Position numbers and translations under genes: made by a program. Under the pieces are notes generated by a model that was not told the origin of the DNA, ran no database searches, and saw only the letters and a program-made list of their open reading frames with translations. A stretch of DNA of 17,937 nt. It comes from Rubrivivax sp. Lineage in GTDB: Bacteria > Pseudomonadota > Gammaproteobacteria > Burkholderiales > Burkholderiaceae. Positions 1-6,328 of this stretch are shown piece by piece. The stretch is taken from NCBI GenBank assembly GCA_004211235.1, contig SEEY01000013.1, positions 1 through 17,937 of the forward strand. The letters are read 5' to 3'. The number at the start of each line of letters is the position of its first letter. Position 1 is the stretch's first letter.

Positions 1-122
1 GCCACGGGCGGCAACGTCTCCCTGGGCTACCAGACGGCCGTCAGCAAGGTGCCCGATCCGCTCGTCGACAGGTTGCCGCTGACGGCCGTCTGGTAGCCCA
101 GGGAGACGTTGCCGCCCGTGGC
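1..122. repeat. Perfect 45-base inverted repeat at the window edge (fold-back)
   Basis: Bases 1-45 are the exact reverse complement of bases 78-122, separated by a 32-base spacer (46-77). The right arm lies in the coding sequence of the mshQ-like gene, so the left arm repeats the same coding sequence in the opposite direction. The arm reaches base 1, so it may be longer than what is visible. A 45-base stem inside a reading frame, without a T-run, is not a normal terminator. The most likely explanation is a fold-back (chimeric) contig end; a real local inversion is the alternative. Confidence 0.9.
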
Positions 123-515
123 CGTCAGGTTGCCGGTGAGGACGACCCCGCCGCCGCCCGCGTCGTTGACGGCCGTCGCGGTGACGTTGCCCTTGATCTT
201 GGCCTGGTAGCCGAAGGTTAGCGTGCCGTTGACGACGATGTTGAGGTCCGCCGTCACGCCCGCCTGGTTGATCAGCGCATTGCTGGCGTCGAAGTTGCCG
301 TTGATGGTGAGGGTGGCGGGCTTGGTGCCGGCTATGGCGACGGTGTCGCCATAGCCGAGCGTGAGAGCGGTGCAGGTGTAGCTGCCGCCGCTGCCGCTGC
401 AGCCGGCCGGCATGGTCGTCGGGAAGGTGTAGGCCGCCGCCTGAGCAAGGACCGGCAGGCTCAGTGCGGCCGCAGCGATCAGTCGGCTCAGCCAATGGGT
501 CGACAGGCGGCTCAT
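27..515 (-). CDS. mshQ: MshQ-like secreted beta-repeat protein, N-terminal part only
   Basis: The ATG at 513-515 overlaps the stop of mshP (ATGA), which decides the start. An ATG further upstream would run through mshP. The first 26-27 residues are a signal peptide: a short basic stretch, a hydrophobic Ala/Leu core, and cleavage at AQA. A small Cys-bounded loop follows (C39, C48), then repeated Gly/Asn/Thr-rich beta-strand units of the type NG-x-L and GN-x-T, as in beta-solenoids and the N-terminal part of MSHA biogenesis protein MshQ (DUF6701 family, usually over 1000 residues). The family call rests on this sequence style and on its place after mshP. The apparent stop at 27-29 lies inside the left arm of the inverted repeat, so it is probably not the true end. 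Native sequence is likely only down to about base 46-78. Confidence 0.6.
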   Translation of the reverse strand: MSRLSTHWLSRLIAAAALSLPVLAQAAAYTFPTTMPAGCSGSGGSYTCTALTLGYGDTVAIAGTKPATLTINGNFDASNALINQAGVTADLNIVVNGTLTFGYQAKIKGNVTATAVNDAGGGGVVLTGNLTATGGNVSLGYQTAVSGNLSTSGSGTLLTAVW

Positions 516-964
516 TTGCTCACGCTCCGGCTGAGTTGCCGCTCGGCATAGGTCGGCTCCGTGGTCGCCGCGTTCGGGCAGGCGCCGCCGGCGGCGATGT
601 TGCATGCGGTGGACACGAGGGTATAGAAGGCCATCGCCTGGCCGTCGTCGGTGACGGTGCCGGTGCCGGGTGTTCGCGTGCAGGCGACGGTCACGGTGAA
701 GTCGGAAAGCAGGTCGGGCGCCGCGAAGCTGCGCGTCGTGAACGGGCAGGCCGGCTGGCCGGACGCACGCAGGATCTGCTGGCTGGCGACCTCGAGGCCG
801 GCAAATGCCGCCTGGTAGGCCTTGGCCGCGGCGAGCTCGCCTGCCGAGCCCATCTGCTGGCGCTGGCTCAACGACGCCAGGGCCGCGCCCAGGGCGGCAA
901 GGGCCACCAGGATGAACAGCATGGACATCATCGTGAACCCCCCGGATGCGCGCGACGGGTTCAT
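512..964 (-). CDS. mshP: MshP-like minor prepilin (PilX/GspK type)
   Basis: This 150-residue protein starts at an ATG that overlaps the mshO stop (ATGA, 961-964) and ends in an ATGA overlap with mshQ. It has a short leader ending in Gly9, then a hydrophobic helix (residues about 10-33) with a prepilin-like cut before Phe10. Position +5 of the mature protein is Ser14, not the Glu found in most type IV pilins. Loss of Glu5 is typical of GspK-like tip subunits, and I recall MshP proteins also lacking it. The mature part has two likely Cys pairs. It probably sits at or near the pilus tip with MshO and MshD and primes assembly. The name comes from order (mshO-mshP-mshQ) and the pilin-like N terminus; overall similarity in this family is low. 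Confidence 0.7.
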   Translation of the reverse strand: MNPSRASGGFTMMSMLFILVALAALGAALASLSQRQQMGSAGELAAAKAYQAAFAGLEVASQQILRASGQPACPFTTRSFAAPDLLSDFTVTVACTRTPGTGTVTDDGQAMAFYTLVSTACNIAAGGACPNAATTEPTYAERQLSRSVSK

Positions 965-1758
965 GGCAGGTTGTCCACGTGGACGCTCTGATACAGCGTG
1001 ACCGTCTCGTTCTGTGCGCCGAGCTGGAGGCTCAGCGTCACCACGGCGTACCGCGCGGTGACGGCGGGTACGTCGTAGGTGAACGAGCAGCCCTTCACGT
1101 GGCGGGCCAGCACCGCAGCCGTGCCGCCCAACGGCGGATTGGGCTGAGTGCTCACGAAGCCGTAGCCGCTGTAGCGCGTCAGCGTCTCGGCGGCCGTGTC
1201 GCAACGGTAGGTGACGGGCTGCTCGATGGCATAGACCCGGTAGGGCGGCGCCTGCAGCGAACTGGGCAAGGCCGCGCCGGTGATGGTGACGCTGCCGGCA
1301 TTGCCCGCCGCTGTGGACGACACGCGCACATTGGCCTGCGTGTAGGCGTCGGCATCCGGTACGCCAGGGCCGAGGTTGTACCAGGCCAGGCGCTGGCTGG
1401 CGCTGGACAGGCGCAGTGCCGGTCCGACGACCGCGAAGCTGGTGTCTGCCGTACCGAAGAGCAGCGGGTCGCCGGCCTCCGTGCCGACGGCATAACGCGC
1501 CGCGCCACTGACAGGAATCAGCTCCAGGCTGCTGCCGGTGATGCGGGCACTGTTGGGCAGCGCTGCGGCGAGGTCGCGGCCGATGCGGCGCAGCGCCGTG
1601 TCGGCCTCGTCGCCGAGCTGGGCGCGTGTGGCGCTGGCGAAGTAGGCGGTGATGGAGGGCACGATGAAGATCGCCACCATGGCGACGACGATCCCCGTGA
1701 TGGCGATCACCATGACCGCCTCGATCAGCGTGAACCCCCCATCGGTACGGCGGCCCAT
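961..1758 (-). CDS. mshO: MshO-like minor prepilin (PilW type)
   Basis: The mature protein begins at a classical prepilin site, GG^FTLIE, with Glu5 present, followed by a 20-residue hydrophobic helix. After the helix comes an ADTALRRIGRDL segment ending in ALPNS, which I recognise from MshO/PilW minor pilins. The length of about 265 residues fits. From 1758 the leader is 8 residues (MGRRTDGG) and the gap to the mshD stop is 7 bases. Two in-frame ATGs further up (1788 and 1821) are possible. The one at 1821 has the best ribosome-binding site (AAGG, 6 bases away) but would give a 29-residue leader and overlap mshD by 56 bases. The protein is expected in the inner membrane before assembly, then in the minor-pilin tip complex. 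The stop overlaps mshP. Confidence 0.75.
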   Translation of the reverse strand: MGRRTDGGFTLIEAVMVIAITGIVVAMVAIFIVPSITAYFASATRAQLGDEADTALRRIGRDLAAALPNSARITGSSLELIPVSGAARYAVGTEAGDPLLFGTADTSFAVVGPALRLSSASQRLAWYNLGPGVPDADAYTQANVRVSSTAAGNAGSVTITGAALPSSLQAPPYRVYAIEQPVTYRCDTAAETLTRYSGYGFVSTQPNPPLGGTAAVLARHVKGCSFTYDVPAVTARYAVVTLSLQLGAQNETVTLYQSVHVDNLP

Positions 1759-1765
1759 GCGGCGG

Positions 1766-2353
1766 TCAGTACGGTGAATTGGGTGCATAGCGGGTTCGCC
1801 AGCCTTGCAGCACGATGGCATCGGCGGCCTTGCCGTTGGGGCTCAGCACGGTGACGGTGATCTTCAGCGCGTCGCCGCTGCCGGCGGTCAGCGTGTCCAG
1901 CGTCGCGGGGGCCACGGCCACGCTGGCCGAGTAGCCGGACAGGCCGCTGACCGCGCTGTTGGCGAGGTCGCGGATGCCGCTCATCGAGAAGCCGGCGTAG
2001 TCGTTGACGTTGTCGAAGTAGTTGGTCGGGCCGTAGCGCGTCTCGCCGCTCTCGGGGCCGACCGCCTCGACCGTGGCGGCGCAGCCGGTGGCCGAGACGA
2101 CCGCGGCCGTCGCAGTCTCGACATTGGCGTCGTCCGGGTCGCACCAGGTGATCGGCATCAGCTGCACCTCGCGCAGCAGCGACTCGGCGATGGCGAACTG
2201 CTGGCGCACGATCATCGGGTCGGCGCTGGCCGCCGTGGCGGCGACGAAGACGCGCAGCATCGCGGCCAGCGCAATGCCGACGACGACGATGAACATCAGC
2301 AGCTCGATCAGCGTGAGGCCATGGGCCCGGCGGGGGAGGTGCATGCGGTTCAT
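1766..2353 (-). CDS. mshD: MshD-like minor prepilin (PilV type)
   Basis: This is a 195-residue prepilin. The leader ends in His11-Gly12 and the mature protein starts with Leu rather than Phe, then TLIE with Glu5 intact, followed by a hydrophobic helix to about residue 38. The segment AIAESLLREVQLMPITWCDP (about 54-73) is characteristic of MshD proteins, and Cys71 and Cys91 probably form a disulfide. It has the usual position between mshC and mshO. A second ATG at codon 4 (2344) would shorten the leader to 9 residues. Neither start has a convincing ribosome-binding site, and the gap to the preceding gene is 29 bases. Expected role: minor subunit needed for pilus initiation. Confidence 0.75.
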   Translation of the reverse strand: MNRMHLPRRAHGLTLIELLMFIVVVGIALAAMLRVFVAATAASADPMIVRQQFAIAESLLREVQLMPITWCDPDDANVETATAAVVSATGCAATVEAVGPESGETRYGPTNYFDNVNDYAGFSMSGIRDLANSAVSGLSGYSASVAVAPATLDTLTAGSGDALKITVTVLSPNGKAADAIVLQGWRTRYAPNSPY

Positions 2354-2382
2354 GCTAGCCCAGGGCCGTCAGGCCCCAAGCG

Positions 2383-2838
2383 TCAAGGAAGGGGGTGGAT
2401 CAGGCCCGTGTCCGTCTGGATGGCGTAGGCCTGGCTGTAGCCACCGTAGGCCACCGTGACGGTCAGGTTGGCGGCAGTGCTCGTGTTCACGGCGCCACCG
2501 TTGCCGCTGTTGAAGGTGACGCTGCGGCTGCCGCCTTCGGCGATGCAGGGCGACTCCGTGGCAGGGCAGGGCAGGCTGCCTAGCGTGGCGCCGCTGGCGT
2601 AGGCCCAGCTCACGCCGGTGCCTGTGATCGTCGCGACGATCGGGCGGCGCTGCTGCAGGGCCAGCCGGAGCATGGCCTGGTGGCGTGCCATCAGGTCGTC
2701 GCCGAATGAACGCAGCCGCCAGAGCGTCGTGTCCACCACCTTGGGAAGGGCGAACACGGCCAGGGCGGCCGTGATGACGATGACGAGGATGAGCTCGATC
2801 AGCGTGAAGCCCGCGTCGGAGCGCGGGGCGGGCGTCAT
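2383..2838 (-). CDS. mshC: MshC-like minor prepilin
   Basis: This 151-residue prepilin has the leader MTPAPRSDAG, a cut before FTLIE with Glu5 present, and a hydrophobic helix to about residue 34. The mature domain has one Cys pair (C91, C98) in a short loop and a beta-rich C terminus. The ATG at 2838 is chosen because it gives a normal 10-residue leader and lies 4 bases after the mshA stop. An ATG at 2886 would overlap mshA and give a 26-residue leader. Position right after the major pilin and before mshD matches mshC. The sequence beyond the helix is not distinctive, so the specific name is tentative while prepilin identity is sure. Confidence 0.65.
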   Translation of the reverse strand: MTPAPRSDAGFTLIELILVIVITAALAVFALPKVVDTTLWRLRSFGDDLMARHQAMLRLALQQRRPIVATITGTGVSWAYASGATLGSLPCPATESPCIAEGGSRSVTFNSGNGGAVNTSTAANLTVTVAYGGYSQAYAIQTDTGLIHPLP

Positions 2839-2842
2839 GGGG

Positions 2843-3217
2843 TCACAAGATGCCGGTGGCGGTGAACGTCGTCGTCGCGCCGCCATTGGTTTGCGTCAGC
2901 GTGCAGGCCAGGGTGACGTCGACACCGACCGCGAGGGTGGTGATGGTGTAGCCGCTGGGCAGGCCGCCCTGCAGCGAGGTGGCCACGTCGGTGCAGTTCG
3001 CCACCGCGTTACCCTTCGTGGAGTTGGCCTTGCGGCTGGCGTAGTTGATGGCCGAGGCCGAACTGAGGCCACCAGCGACGCCATTGAGGGCGGCGGCCTT
3101 CGCTTCCGTGTCGACGGTGACGAACTTGGGCAGCGCGACCGCGGCCAGCACGCCAAGGATGACGATGACCATCACCAGTTCGATGAGGGTGAAGCCAGAT
3201 TGTTGAGACTTGTTCAT
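2843..3217 (-). CDS. mshA: Major MSHA-type pilin
   Basis: This is a 124-residue type IVa pilin. An 8-residue leader (MNKSQQSG) is followed by FTLIE with Glu5, a hydrophobic helix ending in ALPKF, then an alpha-spine rich in Ala (KAAALNGVAGGLSSA) typical of MshA. Cys75 and Cys105 probably close the D-loop disulfide. The ATG at 3217 has an AAGGA box 6-7 bases upstream, the clearest ribosome-binding site in the operon. It is the only gene here preceded by a substantial gap (160 bases), as expected for a highly expressed structural subunit with its own promoter. It would be cut and methylated by a prepilin peptidase encoded elsewhere. MshB is a possible alternative name. Confidence 0.8.
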   Translation of the reverse strand: MNKSQQSGFTLIELVMVIVILGVLAAVALPKFVTVDTEAKAAALNGVAGGLSSASAINYASRKANSTKGNAVANCTDVATSLQGGLPSGYTITTLAVGVDVTLACTLTQTNGGATTTFTATGIL

Positions 3218-3342
3218 GGGGGGTCCTTGCCGTGCAGCGGCGGTGTCGTCCGGGAGTGACTGCACTATCGGACAGCGCTCGCAGACCGCACAGTGAATAG
3301 CGCACGGCCTCATGCGGGCCCGGCGAATCGCGCGGGCGATCC

Positions 3343-3368
3343 GTTGCAACCTTCACGGCTGTTGCAAT
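3343..3368. promoter_or_regulatory. Paired GTTGCAA(C/T) palindromes upstream of mshA
   Basis: GTTGCAAC at 3343-3350 is a perfect 8-base palindrome. A near copy, GTTGCAAT, lies at 3361-3368, exactly 18 bases further along. The pair sits in the 160-base gap between mshG and mshA, about 126-151 bases upstream of the pilin ATG. Two spaced palindromes look like an operator for a dimeric regulator, but this could be chance. I found no convincing sigma-70 or sigma-54 promoter in the gap. Confidence 0.25.
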
Positions 3369-3377
3369 TGGCCGGCT

Positions 3378-4610
3378 TCAGCGCCCCATGGCCGCCTGGC
3401 CCAGGTTCCACAGCGGCAGGAACACGCCCAGCGCCAGCACCAGCACCAGCGCGCCGATGACGGCCAGCAGGATGGGCTCGATGGCGGATGAGAGGCCCTT
3501 GATCGCGTAGTCCGTCTCGCGCTCGTACATCTGGGCGATCTCGGTCATCAGCGTGTCGAGCTCGCCGGTCTCCTCGCCCACCGCGATCATCTGCAGCACG
3601 ATGGGCGTGAAGACACCGGTGGCCGTGGCGCAGCGCGAGATGCTTTCGCCGCGCTCCACGCCGTCGCGCATCTGCTCGATGCGGGCGCCGATGTAGGCGT
3701 TGTCCACGGTCTGGGCCACGACCGTCATGGCCTGGCTGATGGGCACGCCCGAGCTGTTGGCCAAGGCGAAGCTGCGGGCGAAGCGGGCGAGCGTGGCCTT
3801 GAGCACGATGTCGCCGGCGATGGGCAGGCGCAGCTTGAGGCGGTCCCAGGTGTAGCGGCCGCTCGTGGTGGCGGTCCAGTTGCGCCAGGCCAGCATCAGG
3901 CCGATGCCGGCGGCCAGCACCATGGGCCACCACTTCAGCGTCCAGAACGAGAAGCCCAGCAGGATGCGGGTCATCAGCGGCAGCTCGGTCTTGAAGTGCG
4001 CGAAGACGTCGGCGAACTTCGGTAAAACGAACAGGTTGATGACGACCAGTGCAAGGGCCATCGCGATCAGCACCATGACTGGATACCTCAGCGCCTGCTT
4101 GATGCGCGCCCGGATGTCGAGCTCGAACTCCAGGTGTTCGGCCAGGCGCTTGAAGACCTCGGTCAGCCTGCCGGTCAGCTCGCCGACGCGCGTCATGGCG
4201 ATGTAGAAGGCGCTGAAGACGGCCGGGTGACGCGCGAAGGCCGTGGCCAACTCGCGGCCCTGGTCGAGGCTGGCGCGAACGTCCTGCAGCAGGCTGACGA
4301 CACCGGGATGGGTCGTGGAGGCCTCCAGGCCGGCGAGCGAGCGCAGGATGGGCACGCCGGCCTTCTGCAGCGTGTAGAACTGGCGCGTCAAGACCAGCGC
4401 GTCCTCCTGCGTGACGGGCCGCGCCAGCAGGGCCTGCAGCCAGTTGCCATCGCCGGCCGCGCCGATGGCCTCCTGGGTCGGTTCGATGCTGACCGGGACG
4501 ACGCCGCTGGCCATCAGCTGCGTCGCGACGGCATCGCTGGTTGGCGCATCGACGATGCCCTCGACGAGCTCACCCCTGCCGTTGCGGCCCCGAAACGCGA
4601 AGTTGCTCAT
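3378..4610 (-). CDS. mshG: Pilus inner-membrane platform protein MshG (PilC/GspF family)
   Basis: The length of 410 residues is normal for the family. Two GspF domains are visible (about 75-200 and 275-400), each ending in a membrane segment. Transmembrane stretches lie at about 177-198, 228-246 and 379-401. The family pattern TRQFYTLQKAGVPILRSL opens the first domain, and the VGEETGEL motif near 344-351 belongs to the second repeat. It forms the membrane platform on which the assembly ATPase turns to add or remove pilins. The ATG overlaps the mshE stop (ATGA), so the two partners are translationally coupled. No truncation or odd residue was seen. Confidence 0.9.
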   Translation of the reverse strand: MSNFAFRGRNGRGELVEGIVDAPTSDAVATQLMASGVVPVSIEPTQEAIGAAGDGNWLQALLARPVTQEDALVLTRQFYTLQKAGVPILRSLAGLEASTTHPGVVSLLQDVRASLDQGRELATAFARHPAVFSAFYIAMTRVGELTGRLTEVFKRLAEHLEFELDIRARIKQALRYPVMVLIAMALALVVINLFVLPKFADVFAHFKTELPLMTRILLGFSFWTLKWWPMVLAAGIGLMLAWRNWTATTSGRYTWDRLKLRLPIAGDIVLKATLARFARSFALANSSGVPISQAMTVVAQTVDNAYIGARIEQMRDGVERGESISRCATATGVFTPIVLQMIAVGEETGELDTLMTEIAQMYERETDYAIKGLSSAIEPILLAVIGALVLVLALGVFLPLWNLGQAAMGR

Positions 4611-6328
4611 TCCGAGTCAACGCTGATGCGCACGGCTTCGGCGAGGGAGGTCTTGCCCTCGCGCACCAGCGCCAGGCTGCGGTCGGCGAGCGTCCTGCCC
4701 TTGAGCGACCTGCGCGCCGCGGTCAGGAAACCGCCGGCGTCGCTGCGCTGGATGGCCAGCGCCATCTCGGCGTCCAGCTCCAGCATCTCGTAGATGCCGC
4801 GCCGGCCCTGCGTGCCGGTGCCATGGCATTCCGCGCAACCCCGGCCCTTCAGGCTGCTGACCGGCGCCGTCTCGCCGCTGAGCGCCATCACGCGCTCGAC
4901 CCAGGCCTGCTCCTGGGGCGTGGGCCGGTGCGGTTCGGCGCAGTGCCTGCAGACGCCGCGCAGCAGCCGCTGCGCCAGCACGGCCTGCAGCGACGTCGCC
5001 ACCATGAAGGGCGGGGCGCCCATGTCCAGCAGCCGGAAGGGCGTGGACACGGTGTCCTTGGTGTGCAGCGTGCTCAGCAGCAGGTGGCCGGTGATCGCGG
5101 CGCGCAGGCCGATCTCGGCGGTCTCGGCATCACGCATCTCGCCGACGAGGATGACGTCCGGGTCCTGCCGCAGCGCCGCGCGCAGCACGCGGGCGAAATC
5201 CAGCTCGATCCTGTCGTTGACCTGCACCTGCGTCAGCCCCGGCAGGCGGTATTCGACCGGGTCTTCCACGGTGATGATCTTGTGCTGCTCGGCGTCGATC
5301 TCGGCGAGCGCCGCGTACAGCGTCGAGGTCTTGCCCGAGCCCGTGGGGCCGGTGACGAGGATCATTCCCGAGTCCCGCCCCAGCAGCTCGCGAAAGCGCT
5401 TGAGCATGTCGTCCGGCATGCCGATGTCGACGAGCCGGCGCAGCGCCGAGCCCTGGCCGAGCAGCCGCATGACGACCGATTCGCCATACTGGCTCGGCAT
5501 GGTGGACAGGCGCACGTCCAGCGTTCGGTCGCTCAGGCGCAGCGTGAAGCGGCCGTCCTGCGGCAGGCGCTTCTCCGAGATGTCGAGGCCGGCCATCAAC
5601 TTGAGCCGCTGCGCGAGGGCCGGCGCGATGCGCTTGTCGGCCTGCGTCAGCGTCTGCAGGATGCCGTCGACGCGGTTGCGGATCAGCAGCTCGCCTTCCT
5701 GCGGCTCGATGTGGACGTCGGACGCACCGGCGCGCGTCGCGTCCTCGAAAACCGACTGCAGCAGCCGCACGACCGGGGCGCCCTCCTGGCCGACGCTGGC
5801 CTGCAGCGTGCCGAAGTCCACCGCATCGCCGATGTCCCGTTCCAGCGCCTTGGCCAGGCCGGAAATCTCGTCGCTGCGGCGGTAGTGCTTGTCGTAGACC
5901 GCGGCAAGCTGGCTGTCGGCCACGACCGCCATGGCGAGGCGGCGCTTCAGGATCCTGGACAGCTCATCGAAACCGAACAGGTCGAGCGGGTCGGCCATGG
6001 CCACAAGCAGCGTGTCGCCGCGCTCCTCGAGCACCAGCGCCCGGTAGCGCCGTGCGGGCGTCTCGGGCAGCAGGCGCACGAGATCGGTCCTGAGCGGAAA
6101 GGTCTTGAGGTTGACGAAGGGTGCGCGCAGCTGGCGCGCCAGCACATGGGCCAGCGCTTCCTCCGTGATGAGGTTGGCCTCGATGAGGAGGCGACCGAGC
6201 TTCTTGCCGGTGGCGCGCTGCAACTCCAGCGCCTGGCCGAGCTGCTCGGCGGAGATCAGCTGCTGCTCGACGAGCACGTCGCCCAGGCGCAGCTTGGGGC
6301 GGGGCGCGGCAGCGGTTTCGTCGGTCAT
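4607..6328 (-). CDS. mshE: Pilus assembly ATPase MshE with c-di-GMP-binding N-terminal domain
   Basis: This 573-residue protein is a PilB/GspE-type hexameric ATPase that powers pilin polymerisation. The N terminus holds the two-part MshEN motif: R14-L-G, Leu19, Leu30, Leu34 and Gln37, then after five residues K43-L-G, Leu48, Leu59, Leu63 and Gln66. This spacing matches the published c-di-GMP-binding consensus (RLG..L, ten residues, L...L..Q, repeated), with Lys replacing Arg in the second copy. Walker A GPTGSGKT is at 327-334, the Asp box around 356, Walker B DPDVILVGEMRD at 389-400 and the His box STLHTK near 419-424. A four-Cys zinc site is at C460, C463, C498 and C501. All catalytic motifs are intact. 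Both ends overlap neighbours by ATGA (the 839-residue ATPase upstream, mshG downstream). Confidence 0.9.
   Translation of the reverse strand: MTDETAAAPRPKLRLGDVLVEQQLISAEQLGQALELQRATGKKLGRLLIEANLITEEALAHVLARQLRAPFVNLKTFPLRTDLVRLLPETPARRYRALVLEERGDTLLVAMADPLDLFGFDELSRILKRRLAMAVVADSQLAAVYDKHYRRSDEISGLAKALERDIGDAVDFGTLQASVGQEGAPVVRLLQSVFEDATRAGASDVHIEPQEGELLIRNRVDGILQTLTQADKRIAPALAQRLKLMAGLDISEKRLPQDGRFTLRLSDRTLDVRLSTMPSQYGESVVMRLLGQGSALRRLVDIGMPDDMLKRFRELLGRDSGMILVTGPTGSGKTSTLYAALAEIDAEQHKIITVEDPVEYRLPGLTQVQVNDRIELDFARVLRAALRQDPDVILVGEMRDAETAEIGLRAAITGHLLLSTLHTKDTVSTPFRLLDMGAPPFMVATSLQAVLAQRLLRGVCRHCAEPHRPTPQEQAWVERVMALSGETAPVSSLKGRGCAECHGTGTQGRRGIYEMLELDAEMALAIQRSDAGGFLTAARRSLKGRTLADRSLALVREGKTSLAEAVRISVDSE

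Noticed and set aside
1..122. Inverted repeat as an intrinsic terminator or a transposon end
   Set aside because: The stem is far too long and lies in coding sequence without a T-run; there is no transposase, and one arm is simply the reverse copy of the gene.
515..605. Longer start for the mshQ-like gene
   Set aside because: It would read through mshP in another frame and place an Arg-rich stretch before a good signal peptide; the ATGA overlap at 512-515 gives a natural start.
965..1204. Longer start for the mshP gene
   Set aside because: The added 80 residues are Arg-rich shadow sequence of mshO; the prepilin leader starts at 964.
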